Positions 44,297 to 54,244 of a stretch of DNA of 64,000 nt are shown here, piece by piece. Below the pieces are notes generated by a model. It saw only the letters and a list, made by a program, of their open reading frames with translations, was not told the DNA's origin and made no database searches. This DNA is from Ignavibacteria bacterium. Its GTDB lineage: Bacteria > Bacteroidota > Ignavibacteria > Ignavibacteriales > Ignavibacteriaceae. The stretch spans positions 1-64,000 of the forward strand of contig JAUYAB010000020.1 of the NCBI GenBank assembly GCA_030693705.1, read 5' to 3'. Numbering within the stretch: the stretch's first letter is position 1; each line of letters starts with the position of its first letter. Both the position numbers and the translations under genes were made by a program.

Positions 44297-45337
44297 CTAC
44301 TGGATGTTTTCCTTTTCCAAATTGAGCAGCCATTTTTTTCTCCAAATTCCACCACCATACCCGGTGGGACTTCCATCTTCACCAATTACTCTGTGACAGG
44401 GAATGATGATGGCAATTCTGTTCATTCCGTTTGCATTTGCTACAGCACGAACCGCAGCCGGTTTGCCAAGCGCTGTTGCTTGTTTCAAATAAGATCGCGT
44501 TGTTCCGTAAGGAATCCTCTGCAATTCCTTCCAAACCGATATTTGAAATTCCGTTCCAACAGTGAATAACGGAACAGTAAACTCTTTTCTTTTGCCCTCA
44601 AAATACTCATCAAGTTCTTGTTTCAATAAATCGAAATGATGATTTGCTCCTTGAATAATATTTGCGTTTAAGAGCTTGGATAACGATTTCAATTCAGTTT
44701 CCAGCATTTTGCGATCAGAAAATTCTAAGAGACAAATTCCTTGTTCAACTGCTCCGGCGAACATTGTTCCCAACGGAGTTTCGATACGCATAATATTGAT
44801 GACTTGCTTCTCTTTGCTGTTTGATGGTGAGACTCCGAAAATAGATTTGAAGGAATTGTTGAAACCGCTTAACGATTCGTAACCCGAATCAAACGCAACG
44901 GATGTTACCGGCTCGCCGTTTTGTATTTTTTTGAATGCCGAGTTAATACGAAACATTCTTTGGTAAGCGTGAAAAGTAATGCCGTGATTTTTCAAAAACC
45001 ATCTTCTCACTTTGCTTGGCTCAATTCCTCTTTGTGTTAAATCCCAATCCTTTATTTTGATGGAAGGATTTGCGTTTAACTTTTCCAGAATGTTTTTAAT
45101 GTAACCGGGAGTCTCGCCAGTTTTTTCCAAAGGATTACAAACTTTGCAAGGTCTGTAACCTTTTAATATTGCTTCTTTGGTTGTCTTAAAGAATTCCACA
45201 TTTTCTTCTTTCGGTTTTCTTGCGGTACAAGTTGGGCGGCAGAAAATTCCGGTAGTTCTAATTGCTGCGTAGAATATTCCTTCATAAGAAACATCTTTGT
45301 TTACCAGCGCCTTGTACATAATTGAGTTTGTAAGCAT
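44297..45337 (-). CDS. ada: Ada: bifunctional alkylation-response regulator and O6-methylguanine methyltransferase
   Basis: 346 residues, the full Ada layout. The N-terminal zinc domain has Cys33, Cys37, Cys64 and Cys67 (FCRPTC, CKVC); in E. coli the first of these takes methyl groups from phosphotriesters and switches Ada into an activator. An AraC-type helix-turn-helix follows (about 90-170). The C-terminal Ogt domain has the active-site IIPCHRVIG and GYGGGIWRKKWLL. It repairs O6-methylguanine and activates its own transcription. It is divergent from the GH43 gene; both promoters lie in 45338-45505. Confidence 0.94.
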   Translation of the reverse strand: MLTNSIMYKALVNKDVSYEGIFYAAIRTTGIFCRPTCTARKPKEENVEFFKTTKEAILKGYRPCKVCNPLEKTGETPGYIKNILEKLNANPSIKIKDWDLTQRGIEPSKVRRWFLKNHGITFHAYQRMFRINSAFKKIQNGEPVTSVAFDSGYESLSGFNNSFKSIFGVSPSNSKEKQVINIMRIETPLGTMFAGAVEQGICLLEFSDRKMLETELKSLSKLLNANIIQGANHHFDLLKQELDEYFEGKRKEFTVPLFTVGTEFQISVWKELQRIPYGTTRSYLKQATALGKPAAVRAVANANGMNRIAIIIPCHRVIGEDGSPTGYGGGIWRKKWLLNLEKENIQ

Positions 45338-45505
45338 AATTTTTTTTAGTTCAAAATTAGTCTTCGCGAAAGGAGTTTACAACCGAAAAATTGACAAACA
45401 ATTTTTAATTTTTCGTAGTTGCCGGTAGAAACAATATGTATAAAAAGAACCAACTTTAAATATCAATTTTGTATTTTTAAAACATCATTTATTAGCTGGT
45501 GAAAT

Positions 45506-47197
45506 ATGATATTATTGCAGTCATTTTTATGTGCGATTGCAAAAACGATTTTCCTCTTAGCAATATTTTTGTTAAGCGATTTTGCTCAAGCACAGGCTAC
45601 CAATGCCAATGAGAATATCAAACCGAAATCTCAAGGTGCTGTTTGGGCGCCGGATAATGGAGATGGTACATATAAAAATCCAATTCTCTATGCCGATTAC
45701 TCCGATCCGGATGTTGTGAGAGTTGGAGATGATTTTTACTTAACGGCTTCAAGTTTTTCAAATTTTCCAGGGCTTCCGATACTTCATTCAAAAGATTTAG
45801 TTAATTGGGAAATAATCGGTCACGCGGCAATTCAGTATCCCATAGAAACATTTATTAAGCCGCAACACGGTAATGGAATTTGGGCGCCAAGTTTAAGGTA
45901 TCATAACGGCGAGTTCTATATTTATTTTGGTGATCCGGATTATGGGATCTTCATGACAAAAACAAAAAATCCAACCGGACCTTGGGAACCATTAAAACTT
46001 ATACGCAAAGCAAAGGGATGGATTGATCCTTGTCCATTATGGGATGATGATGGCAGCGCTTATCTTGTTCATGCGTGGGCAAGGAGTCGTTCCGGGATAA
46101 AACATATTTTAACTCTCAATAAAATGAATGCTGAAGGAACAAAAATTTTAGATGATGGTGTAACTGTTTTTTGCGATTCTGTAAAACATCCAACCATGGA
46201 AGGTCCAAAACTTTATAAAAGAAATGGATACTATTATATTTTTGCTCCTGCCGGCGGGGTTAAACCAGGTTGGCAAGTTGTTCTGAAGTCTAAAAATATT
46301 TATGGACCTTATGAAGATAGAATTGTTTTAGAGCAAGGGAGTACAAATATTAATGGTCCGCATCAAGGAGGATGGATCGAGACACAAACCGGCGAAGACT
46401 GGTTCATTCATTTTCAAGATCGATATGCTTACGGAAGAATTGTTCATCTTCAACCGATGAAATGGGAAAATGATTGGCCTGCTATCGGAGTAGACTATGA
46501 TAAAAATGGGATTGGTGAACCTGTTTCCAGTTATAAGAAACCAAACATTGGTAAAAAATATCCGGTTTGTAATCCGGCAACAAATGATGAATTTAATTCC
46601 GCTAAACTTGGACTGCAATGGCAGTGGCAAGCAAATTACAATTCAGAATGGATTTCGCTTAAAGCAAAAAAAGGAAGTTTAAGATTTTATACTCAACCCC
46701 AACTTCCTTCACAAAAAAATCTTTTTAATGCTGCCGCTTTATTACTTCAAAAATTTCCCGCTCCGCAGTTTATTGCAACTACTAAAGTTTTTCTCTCAGC
46801 GAAACATCCAGGCGATAGAGCCGGTTTAATAGTCTTCGGGTTGGATTACGCTCATGTTGGAATCATCAAAACTGAAACCGGATTTAAAGTTTCACAGTTC
46901 TCGTGTAAAGATGCGGATGATGGAACTGGAGAAGAGGAAATTGATTTCGCTGTAGTAGATAATTCCACGATAAATTTGCGCGTTGAAATAAACTCCGAAA
47001 ATGTAGCAGAAATTATCCCAAGACTTCTTTGTTCGTTCAGTTATAGTTTAGATGGAAAATCATTTAAACGAATTGGAAAGGAATTTATTGCAAGAGAAGG
47101 GAAATGGGTGGGTGCTAAAATCGGAATTTTTACGACAACAAATCGAGAAAACAATCAAAACAGTTTTGCTGATTTTGATTGGTTCAGATTTGAATAG
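45506..47197 (+). CDS. Secreted glycoside hydrolase family 43 (beta-xylosidase/arabinosidase type)
   Basis: 563 residues with a signal peptide (to about FAQAQ). The five-bladed propeller (about 50-340) has the GH43 catalytic trio: base Asp in YADYSDPDVVRVGDDFYL, pKa-setting Asp in WIDPCPLWDDDG, and acid Glu in PTMEGPKLYKRNGYYYI. A C-terminal beta-sandwich (about 365-560) is of the GH43_C2 type. It should release pentoses from xylan or arabinan outside the cytoplasm. No other polysaccharide gene lies nearby. Confidence 0.93.
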   Translation: MILLQSFLCAIAKTIFLLAIFLLSDFAQAQATNANENIKPKSQGAVWAPDNGDGTYKNPILYADYSDPDVVRVGDDFYLTASSFSNFPGLPILHSKDLVNWEIIGHAAIQYPIETFIKPQHGNGIWAPSLRYHNGEFYIYFGDPDYGIFMTKTKNPTGPWEPLKLIRKAKGWIDPCPLWDDDGSAYLVHAWARSRSGIKHILTLNKMNAEGTKILDDGVTVFCDSVKHPTMEGPKLYKRNGYYYIFAPAGGVKPGWQVVLKSKNIYGPYEDRIVLEQGSTNINGPHQGGWIETQTGEDWFIHFQDRYAYGRIVHLQPMKWENDWPAIGVDYDKNGIGEPVSSYKKPNIGKKYPVCNPATNDEFNSAKLGLQWQWQANYNSEWISLKAKKGSLRFYTQPQLPSQKNLFNAAALLLQKFPAPQFIATTKVFLSAKHPGDRAGLIVFGLDYAHVGIIKTETGFKVSQFSCKDADDGTGEEEIDFAVVDNSTINLRVEINSENVAEIIPRLLCSFSYSLDGKSFKRIGKEFIAREGKWVGAKIGIFTTTNRENNQNSFADFDWFRFE

Positions 47198-47573
47198 AAA
47201 CCACTCGAACTCTAATAAAATATTGAACTAAGATCGAATTATCGAATAAAATTATTTTACCAAATAGAACTACTTTTATTTGCTATACAAATAATACTTC
47301 TTGGAAAGTCTTTTAAAAGCATCCACATCCTTCATCAGATAAGATTGAATATCTTCGTACTTCATTCGTTTGGTAAATAGCTCTCTAATTTTTGATGTGC
47401 CGCAAACTTAATCGAACATTTTTAAGCGAGCGGTATCACAATGAGTAAATAGATTTTTCTCGGGATACATCTCATTGTGAACTTGCATAAATAAAAATTG
47501 CAGAGGAACAAATAGCAAGCGGAGAGGAGATAACTCATCACGCCGTAAAGCAAAAATTTACTAAAAAGGGATT
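47198..47573. pseudogene. Decayed region with antitoxin remnant
   Basis: In the plus frame after an in-frame TAA at 47488, the stretch 47491-47580 reads IKIAEEQIASGEEITHHAVK and then KFTKKGLW. This is the usual tail of small antitoxins that precede ParE/RelE toxins; its N-terminal part is gone. On the minus strand, 47400 to 47276 encodes a fragment ending YEDIQSYLMKDVDAFKRLSK that looks like the end of another lost gene. Confidence 0.4.
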
Positions 47574-47870
47574 ATGGTGGAAATACTTTGGTCACCATTG
47601 GCTGTATAGAGACTCGAAGAAATCTTCGAATATATTTCAAAAGACAATAGCGCCGCCGCTCAAAAATTAGTAGATAGAATCATCAAGAAAGTCAATTCCT
47701 TATCAAAATTTCTGGAACGGGGAAGAAAGGTACCTGAAATAAACAGAGAAGAAATACGGGAAGTTTTTGAAGAAGAATACCGGTTGATTTACCGCATTTC
47801 ATCTAAAAAAGTATTTATTTTGACAATAAGAAATTTCAAACAACTTCTACCGGATAAAGATTTTGAGTGA
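47574..47870 (+). pseudogene. ParE/RelE-type toxin with internal stop
   Basis: The frame ATG 47574 to TGA 47870 (98 codons) reads MVEILWSPLAV, then TAG at 47607-47609, then RLEEIFEYISKDNSAAAQKL and onward to a REVFEEEYRLIYRISSKKVF core and a FILTIRNFKQLLP end. This is a full-length ParE-fold toxin interrupted only at codon 12. No frame change is needed, so one nonsense mutation (or a sequencing error) explains it. With the antitoxin remnant upstream, the locus is probably a dead toxin-antitoxin pair. Confidence 0.75.
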
Positions 47871-47956
47871 TGAAAACATTCAAATACACAGACCGCTCCG
47901 ATGGAGCTAAAAAGGAAATGGGATAAATGTTAAGTATCGGTGCAGTAAGGTTAGGC

Positions 47957-48730
47957 TTAATTCTTAACAGTTTTTATAACACTCATCAACTGCTCATGCA
48001 ACTTCCCATTGGAAGCTAAAATTTGTTTTGAGAAAACATCAATTTTATTCCCGCTAAAGTTTGTAACGATTCCGCCGGCTTCTTCAACAATTAGTTTTCC
48101 GGCGGAAATATCCCAGGGATGGAGATGCACTTCCCAGAAACCGTCGAACACTCCTTTCGCAACATAACAAAAATCAATTGCCGCTGAACCAAGACGGCGA
48201 ACAGCGCGTGTTCGTTTGATCATTTCAATAAATATTTCAATTGCGTTGTCGGGATTTTCTTCAATGTTATATGGAAATCCTGTAACTAAAAAACTTCTCC
48301 GCAAATTATCATTATCGTTGACGGAAATTTTTGCATCGTTGCAATATGCGCCGCTGCCAAGTTCGGAAGAATAAATTTCATTCCGCATGACATCATAAAC
48401 AACTCCGGCAAGGGTTACGCCGTTTTTCTGCAAGCCGATAGAGACTGAGAATATCGGCAAACTATGAGCAAAGTTTGATGTGCCGTCTAACGGATCGATC
48501 ACCCAAACGTATTCCGAATGATGATCATGCTCGCCGGATTCCTCAGTAAGTAAACTGTGTGTTGGATATTTTTTTGTAATGAAATCAATAATATGTTTTT
48601 CCGATTTCTTGTCTATCTCCGTAACTAAATTCGATTCGTTTGTCTTAAATTCAATTGAAAAATTCTTCCCGAATCCTTCGCGGATAATTTCTCCCGCTTC
48701 TTTGGCAACGGTAATTAGGTCAGTAATCAT
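47957..48730 (-). CDS. suhB: Inositol monophosphatase family protein
   Basis: 257 residues. The metal-binding motifs of the Li-sensitive phosphatase fold are all present: LLTEESGEH (Glu), VIDPLDGTSNFAHSLP (two Asp) and HPWDISAGKLIVEEAGG (Asp). It hydrolyses inositol-1-phosphate or related sugar phosphates; SuhB-type members also affect rRNA transcription. Several substrates are possible, so the symbol is tentative. It is divergent from lon. Confidence 0.88.
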   Translation of the reverse strand: MITDLITVAKEAGEIIREGFGKNFSIEFKTNESNLVTEIDKKSEKHIIDFITKKYPTHSLLTEESGEHDHHSEYVWVIDPLDGTSNFAHSLPIFSVSIGLQKNGVTLAGVVYDVMRNEIYSSELGSGAYCNDAKISVNDNDNLRRSFLVTGFPYNIEENPDNAIEIFIEMIKRTRAVRRLGSAAIDFCYVAKGVFDGFWEVHLHPWDISAGKLIVEEAGGIVTNFSGNKIDVFSKQILASNGKLHEQLMSVIKTVKN

Positions 48731-48803
48731 TGAAACTCCGAATAATGTAAAAAGTACGGATGCAATTTACAATAAAGTAAGAGGAATAATTCAAAGCAAA
48801 AAA

Positions 48804-48906
48804 CAATGGGACGCAGATTAGTCATGATTTTGTTAAGATCAATTAAGATCGGAATTTTGAAATCATAAAAGATCATAAGTGATCTTAATAAATCCGCGTA
48901 CCATTG
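48804..48906. repeat. MITE-like element with imperfect terminal inverted repeats
   Basis: CAATGGGACGCAGATT (48804-48819) and AATCCGCGTACCATTG (48891-48906) are inverted copies matching at 14 of 16 bases. The interior is AT-rich with a GATC-type hairpin (AAGATCATAAGTGATCTT). It encodes no protein. It lies between suhB and lon. Confidence 0.7.
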
Positions 48907-48996
48907 TTTTCCCCCTGCAAAGGGAGAAATATCATTCTTACTTCTCCACTATTTTTTGGTATATTTCGTTCCGAAATTTGAGAAAAAGGAGAACTT

Positions 48997-51444
48997 TTGA
49001 ACGTGAACGTAGAAATCGAGAATTTACCTAAGGACGAAAACCTATTAATTGATAATCTGCCGGAAATACTTCCGGTTTTACCTTTAAGAGATATTGTAAT
49101 TTTCCCGTATATGATCTTCCCGGTGTTGGTGGGAAGAGAGCAATCTATTCGCGCAGCAAATGCGGCGGTTGACCGGGACAAATTTATTTTTCTTTCAAGC
49201 CAAAAAAAATCAAACTTAGAGGATCCGCAGCAGGAAGATATTTATCACGAAGGAACGATCGCACGCATCGTGCAGATATTAAAACTGCCGAACGGATTAA
49301 TGAAAATTTTAGTTGATGGTTTACTGCAAGGAAGAATAATAGAGTTTACAGATAACAAAGATTTTTTTGAAGCCAGAATTGAAGTGATCATTCCAAAAAT
49401 TGAAAATGACCACGAGATGAAAGCGCTTGTCCGCCAGATGACCGGGCTCTTCAAAGAATATGTGAAGATAAACCGGAATATTCCATCCGAAGCTATTAAC
49501 GCATTTGAAGCGATTGAAGAACCGGATAGAAAACTGTTTTATGCGGCTGCAAATATTAATCAATCGCTTGAAGTGAAGCAGAAAATCCTTGTTCAAACAG
49601 AAATCAAAGATCAATTTTACGAAGTAATTAAACTGCTGAATTCAGAGATCGATATTTTAAAAATAGAAAAAGAAATCGACGGGAAGGTTCAAGAGAATAT
49701 TGGAAAGACGCAGAGAAAATTTATCATTCAAGAGCAGATAAAAATTCTGCAGGATGAATTGGGAGAGGATGAAGACAGCAATTCCGAGATCAGTAAACTC
49801 CGCGATAAAATTAAAAAAGCCAAAATGCCGAAACTTGCAAATGATGCCGCGATGGAAGAACTGAACAAACTTCAAAAAATTCCACCGATGTCTCCGGAGT
49901 TTACAGTGATTAGAAATTATTTGGATTGGCTGATCGATGTTCCGTGGTATAAAAAATCGGAAGACCATTTAGACATAAAACATGTTGAAACAATTTTAAA
50001 CGAAGATCATTTTGGATTGGAAAAACCGAAAGAGAGAATCATTGAACATATTGCTGTGCTTAATTTAGTTAAGCAAATGAGGGGACAAATTCTTTGTCTT
50101 GTAGGACCTCCCGGAGTTGGAAAAACTTCTCTCGGCAAATCAATCGCACGCGCAATCGGAAGAGAGTTTGTCCGCATCAGTCTTGGCGGCGTTCGTGATG
50201 AAGCAGAAATCCGCGGACACAGAAAAACTTATATCGGTTCTATGCCGGGCAAAATTATTCACGCAATGAAAAGAGCAGGAACGATTAATCCTTTAATTCT
50301 TCTTGATGAAATCGACAAGATAAGCAATGATTTCCGCGGCGATCCTTCTTCCGCAATGCTTGAGGTTCTTGACCCCGAACAGAATCACACTTTTCAAGAT
50401 CATTATCTGGAAGTTGATTACGACCTTTCTCAAGTAATGTTTATTACTACTGCAAATGTTCGCTATTCTATTCCGCTTCCGCTTCAGGACAGGATGGAAA
50501 TAATTGAACTGCCGAGTTACCTTGAATATGATAAACTTGAAATCGCTAAACGCCATCTTCTTCCAAAACAAATAAAAGCGCACGGGCTTGAAGACAAAAA
50601 TGTAGTAATAAGTGACGAATCAATTAGAAAAGTTATTTCCGGTTATACGAGAGAATCGGGCGTTAGAAATCTTGAAAGAGAATTAGCTTCTCTTTGTAGA
50701 AAATCTGCAAAAGAAATTGTATTAAGAAATTCGAGCAATGGAAATAATGGGAAAAACAAAAACTCTTTAATCATCGATGAGAAAAAAGTTGAAGAATTTC
50801 TTGGCGTACCAAAATACAAACGTCAAACCGTCCAAAAAGAAAATCGCATTGGCAGCACGACCGGATTAGCATGGACGAGTGTTGGTGGCGAAATATTAGA
50901 AGTTGATGTTACCATCATGCCGGGACAGGAAAGACTTTCACTTACCGGTCAGCTTGGCAACGTGATGAAAGAATCTGCACAAGCGGGATTAAGTTACATC
51001 CGCTCAAACGCAAAAAAGTTAGGCGTACCGGAACAATTTTTTAAGGGAAAAGAAATTCATATTCATTTACCTGAAGGCGCAATTCCAAAAGATGGACCTT
51101 CTGCCGGAATTACGATGGTGATGGCGATGCTTTCCGCAATTTCGGGCAAACCAACCTCGTCCGATGTTGCAATGACCGGCGAAATAACTTTGCGCGGAAA
51201 AGTTTTACCCATCGGCGGATTGAACGAAAAACTTATCGCTGCAAAAAGGAGTAATATTTCTACCGTTTTAATTCCGAAGGATAACGAAATCGATTTAAAG
51301 GAAATATTGCCTAAAGTGAAAGATGGTTTAACCATCGTTCCTATTGAAAAGATCGAACAAGCGCTTCCGTACGTTTTTAAGAAAACGGCTGCAAAGAAAA
51401 AAGTGCCGATCATAAAGAAGAAAGTCATTCAAAAAAAGAAATAA
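48997..51444 (+). CDS. lon: Lon ATP-dependent serine protease
   Basis: 815 residues. The N-terminal substrate-binding LON domain starts at about 28 (LPVLPLRDIVIFPYMIFPVLVGR). The AAA+ module has Walker A GPPGVGKTSLG (about 370) and Walker B LILLDEIDK. The proteolytic Ser is in PKDGPSAGITM and its Lys partner in GGLNEKLIAAKR. It degrades damaged and regulatory proteins. The start is a TTG at 48997, chosen because AAGGAG lies 5 bases upstream. A Lys-rich tail (KKKVPIIKKKVIQKKK) is lineage-specific. The GAF gene follows its stop codon directly. Confidence 0.97.
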   Translation: MNVNVEIENLPKDENLLIDNLPEILPVLPLRDIVIFPYMIFPVLVGREQSIRAANAAVDRDKFIFLSSQKKSNLEDPQQEDIYHEGTIARIVQILKLPNGLMKILVDGLLQGRIIEFTDNKDFFEARIEVIIPKIENDHEMKALVRQMTGLFKEYVKINRNIPSEAINAFEAIEEPDRKLFYAAANINQSLEVKQKILVQTEIKDQFYEVIKLLNSEIDILKIEKEIDGKVQENIGKTQRKFIIQEQIKILQDELGEDEDSNSEISKLRDKIKKAKMPKLANDAAMEELNKLQKIPPMSPEFTVIRNYLDWLIDVPWYKKSEDHLDIKHVETILNEDHFGLEKPKERIIEHIAVLNLVKQMRGQILCLVGPPGVGKTSLGKSIARAIGREFVRISLGGVRDEAEIRGHRKTYIGSMPGKIIHAMKRAGTINPLILLDEIDKISNDFRGDPSSAMLEVLDPEQNHTFQDHYLEVDYDLSQVMFITTANVRYSIPLPLQDRMEIIELPSYLEYDKLEIAKRHLLPKQIKAHGLEDKNVVISDESIRKVISGYTRESGVRNLERELASLCRKSAKEIVLRNSSNGNNGKNKNSLIIDEKKVEEFLGVPKYKRQTVQKENRIGSTTGLAWTSVGGEILEVDVTIMPGQERLSLTGQLGNVMKESAQAGLSYIRSNAKKLGVPEQFFKGKEIHIHLPEGAIPKDGPSAGITMVMAMLSAISGKPTSSDVAMTGEITLRGKVLPIGGLNEKLIAAKRSNISTVLIPKDNEIDLKEILPKVKDGLTIVPIEKIEQALPYVFKKTAAKKKVPIIKKKVIQKKK

Positions 51445-51942
51445 ATGGCAGAAGAGTTTAAAGTTCCATTCGCTTTAAGTGATAAAGAGAGATACGAGGT
51501 TCTCCTTCCGCAGATAAAAATTCTTCTTTCAAAGGACGATTTGCTTCTATCAAATCTCTCTAATTTTACAGCGGCACTAAAGCAGACGTTTGAAAAAATA
51601 AGCTGGGTTGGGTTTTATCTTTTTGACGGAGAGAAACTTTATCTCGGTCCATTTCAAGGAAAAGTTGCCTGCACAAAAATCGTACTTGGAAAAGGTGTTT
51701 GCGGAACTTCTGCGTTGAACAAAGAAACGATCATAGTTGGGAATATAAATAATTTCCCCGGACACATTGCTTGCGATGACGGTTCAAATTCTGAAATTGT
51801 TGTCCCGATCTTGAAAGGAACTGAACTCATAGGCGTATTGGATTTGGACAGCTATCAATTTAATGCATTTGATGAGACTGATCGAAAAAATTTAGAAGAT
51901 CTATGTAAGTTTTTAGCGCAAGAAATTTTTGTTAATAGATAG
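51445..51942 (+). CDS. Free methionine-(R)-sulfoxide reductase (GAF-domain)
   Basis: 165 residues, a single GAF domain. Three cysteines with spacing C-x9-C-x23-C (VACTK, KGVCGT, HIACDD) match exactly the catalytic and resolving cysteines of fRMsr enzymes (84, 94 and 118 in E. coli). WVGFYLF and VLDLDS are typical too. It reduces free Met-(R)-sulfoxide in the cytoplasm. The ATG directly follows the lon stop, so the two are probably co-translated as a protein-damage response unit. Confidence 0.9.
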   Translation: MAEEFKVPFALSDKERYEVLLPQIKILLSKDDLLLSNLSNFTAALKQTFEKISWVGFYLFDGEKLYLGPFQGKVACTKIVLGKGVCGTSALNKETIIVGNINNFPGHIACDDGSNSEIVVPILKGTELIGVLDLDSYQFNAFDETDRKNLEDLCKFLAQEIFVNR

Positions 51943-51987
51943 TTAGTAAAAATATTCTATGCAAAATGGTAAGAAAATTTGGTTGAA

Positions 51988-52076
51988 ATCAAATATCGAA
52001 CATCGAACAAGGAATAACGAATGATGAAGTTTTGCCTTTCGATATTCTACATTTCTTGTTCATTATTCATTATTTT
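51988..52076. repeat. Imperfect inverted repeat after fRMsr
   Basis: ATCGAACATCGAACAAGGAA near 51996 is loosely complementary to TTCTTGTTCATTATTCATTA near 52053, and eight T follow. It may end the lon transcript. The ATCGAACAAGGAATAA wording recurs near 1935. Confidence 0.5.
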
Positions 52077-52123
52077 TTTTATTCTGGCTTTGCCAGGTTA
52101 TGAATTAACAGGTAGGAAATCAC

Positions 52124-52183
52124 ATGTCATTCATTGTTACCGCAAGAAAATACCGTCCACAACTTTTTGATGATGTTGTTTAG
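52124..52183 (+). pseudogene. dnaX 5'-end stub (19 codons)
   Basis: This encodes MSFIVTARKYRPQLFDDVV and stop, identical in protein to the first 19 residues of the intact dnaX at 54245. The 57 bases differ at six positions, all third codon positions. AGGAAATC precedes it. The match ends at a TAG followed by unrelated sequence. It marks the left edge of a 2.1-kb insertion or recombination event. Confidence 0.92.
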
Positions 52184-52304
52184 AAAGATCCTTAAATTTG
52201 CGCAACAAAATTTCCTAAAGCTTCAAAGCTGAAGAAAAAGATGAATTAAGGTTTCATCTGTGATGATCCGTTTAGTGAGTGTTATCAATGGGCAATAAAA
52301 AATT

Positions 52305-53957
52305 ATGACAGAACAACAATTAATTCAAAAACTTACCGAACTTAGAAACTTACCCGGTGAAACCGAATGGGTGGAATTCAAATCGGCAACCGAAGATCAT
52401 TCATTTGAAAAGATTGGAAAGTATTTCTCTGCATTGAGTAACGAAGCTAATCTTAAAAACCAAGATTTTGGTTGGCTTGTTTTTGGTGTGAATGACTGCC
52501 ATAATATTGTTGGAACTAATTATCGTAATAATCCAAATTCATTGCATTCACTTAAACAAGATATTGCTCTACATATCAACAACAACATTACATTTATAGA
52601 AATACACGAACTAAATTTACCTGAAGGAAGAGTTATTCTTTTTCAAATTCCTCGTGCAAAGCAAGGAATCCCTATTAGTTGGAAAGGGCATTTCTATGGA
52701 AGGGATGGTGAATCATTAGTACCTTTAAATCCTGTTGAGTTCGATCAAATCAGAAATCAATCACGTATTCTGGATTATTCTGCGCAAATTTGTAATGATG
52801 CTTCTTTAAATGATCTATCGGATATTGCCATCTCAATATTTCGTTCTTTATGGTTCGAAAAATCCAACAACCGGAATATCTTAAATTGTTCTCGTGAGCA
52901 ACTCCTCTCAGACGCAGAGTTTCTCATTGATAATAAATTAAATTATGCTGCTATAATTCTTCTTGGAACTAAGGAAGCTCTTTCACGATACCTGCCTAAT
53001 GCAGAAATTATTTTTGAATACCGTAATTCTGAAACTGATATTAGAAATCAATTCAGAGAAAATTATAAAATTGGTTTCCTTGGTATCTTAGACAAGTTGT
53101 GGGATTTGATTAACGCACGAAATGGGATGGATCATTTGCAAGAAAAATTTGTATTTAAGGATATACCTTACTTCAATAAAGAAGTTATTCGCGAAGCAAT
53201 TCTTAACGCTGTTTGTCATAGAGATTATCAATCTCCTGTATCAGTCTTCATACGTCAATTTCCTAAATCAATTAGTATTGAAAATCCCGGCGGATTTCCG
53301 AACGGTATTACTTCCGAAAATATTTTATATCGTACTAATCCGCGCAATCGAAGAATTGCAGAGGCATTCGAAAAGTGTGGTCTTGTTGAGCGTTCCGGGC
53401 AAGGTGCAGATGAAATGTTTCGTAAATTGATTGAAGAATCCAAGCCTCTTCCAGATTATTCGAGGTCAGATAACTTTAATGTGATTTTAAAAATTAACGG
53501 TGAAATCCAAGACAAGAATTTTATTCAATTTATTCAACGTCTCTATAAAGAAAGAAATCCGGAACTTTCCATAGAGCAACTTCTTACTCTTGATGAAATT
53601 AGAAGAAGTACATTAAAAATAGAAAACAGACAAGCAGCCATTGATCAACTTTTGCAACAAGAAATAATTAGTAAGAAAAATTTGAAAGGTGTTATTAGTT
53701 ATTCTTTGTCTAATGAATTTTATCCAGGAGAAAAAACTTTTGGAAAAAGTAAAAAACAAATTGGATTAGAAAAACAGGAAGCTGCTCTTATACAATTTCT
53801 TTCAAAGCATCATAAAGTATCACTTTCAGATTTAATGGAATTGTTTTCCCTGTCTGATCGAAACAAGATTTATAATATTTTACGACCTCTTAAAAAAGAA
53901 GGATTAATTGAGTTTGTTGGAGATAAAAAAACCGGCTATTGGAAATTATCCGAATGA
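52305..53957 (+). CDS. Schlafen AlbA_2-type ATP-binding protein
   Basis: 550 residues. The AlbA_2 domain (about 15-145) starts with GETEWVEFKSATEDHSFEKIGKYFSALSN and includes the WLVFGVND strand. The C-terminal HATPase_c_4 module (about 290-390) has REAILNAVCHRDY, SISIENPGGFPNG and RNRRIAEAFEKCGLVERSGQG. A winged helix ends the protein (about 490-548). Such proteins are putative regulators or defence-island effectors. It is the only gene between the dnaX stub and intact dnaX, so it is the probable cargo of that event. Base composition is slightly more AT-rich than lon or dnaX. Confidence 0.85.
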   Translation: MTEQQLIQKLTELRNLPGETEWVEFKSATEDHSFEKIGKYFSALSNEANLKNQDFGWLVFGVNDCHNIVGTNYRNNPNSLHSLKQDIALHINNNITFIEIHELNLPEGRVILFQIPRAKQGIPISWKGHFYGRDGESLVPLNPVEFDQIRNQSRILDYSAQICNDASLNDLSDIAISIFRSLWFEKSNNRNILNCSREQLLSDAEFLIDNKLNYAAIILLGTKEALSRYLPNAEIIFEYRNSETDIRNQFRENYKIGFLGILDKLWDLINARNGMDHLQEKFVFKDIPYFNKEVIREAILNAVCHRDYQSPVSVFIRQFPKSISIENPGGFPNGITSENILYRTNPRNRRIAEAFEKCGLVERSGQGADEMFRKLIEESKPLPDYSRSDNFNVILKINGEIQDKNFIQFIQRLYKERNPELSIEQLLTLDEIRRSTLKIENRQAAIDQLLQQEIISKKNLKGVISYSLSNEFYPGEKTFGKSKKQIGLEKQEAALIQFLSKHHKVSLSDLMELFSLSDRNKIYNILRPLKKEGLIEFVGDKKTGYWKLSE

Positions 53958-54244
53958 ATTTTTCAGCGTAAACCGCTTATGCCTTACGCAATAATTTTAC
54001 GCATAAACCAATGGGAAAGTGTCATTTCAATTAAAAAACCGCATTTTTTTTGCGTTGTTTTTAAATGAATGAAATGATGAAAGAAAATGAAAAATATTAA
54101 ATGACCCCACTTCAAAAAGGTCATTTTGATGAAAATATGTTTTGATTATCGTCCAAATTCAAAACCTAAAAACTCAATTTTAGGCTTTTTAGAGCGGGCT
54201 CTTAAATGAATTTTAACTTTAGGAAATAAGAAACAGGAATTTAC
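53958..54244. other. Gap between the AlbA gene and dnaX
   Basis: 287 bases without a gene. CGCA-T-run-TGCG near 54033-54050 and AGAGCGGGCTCT near 54192 are the only hairpins seen. Just before the dnaX ATG the sequence ACATGTCATT matches that before the stub at 52122. Confidence 0.45.
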
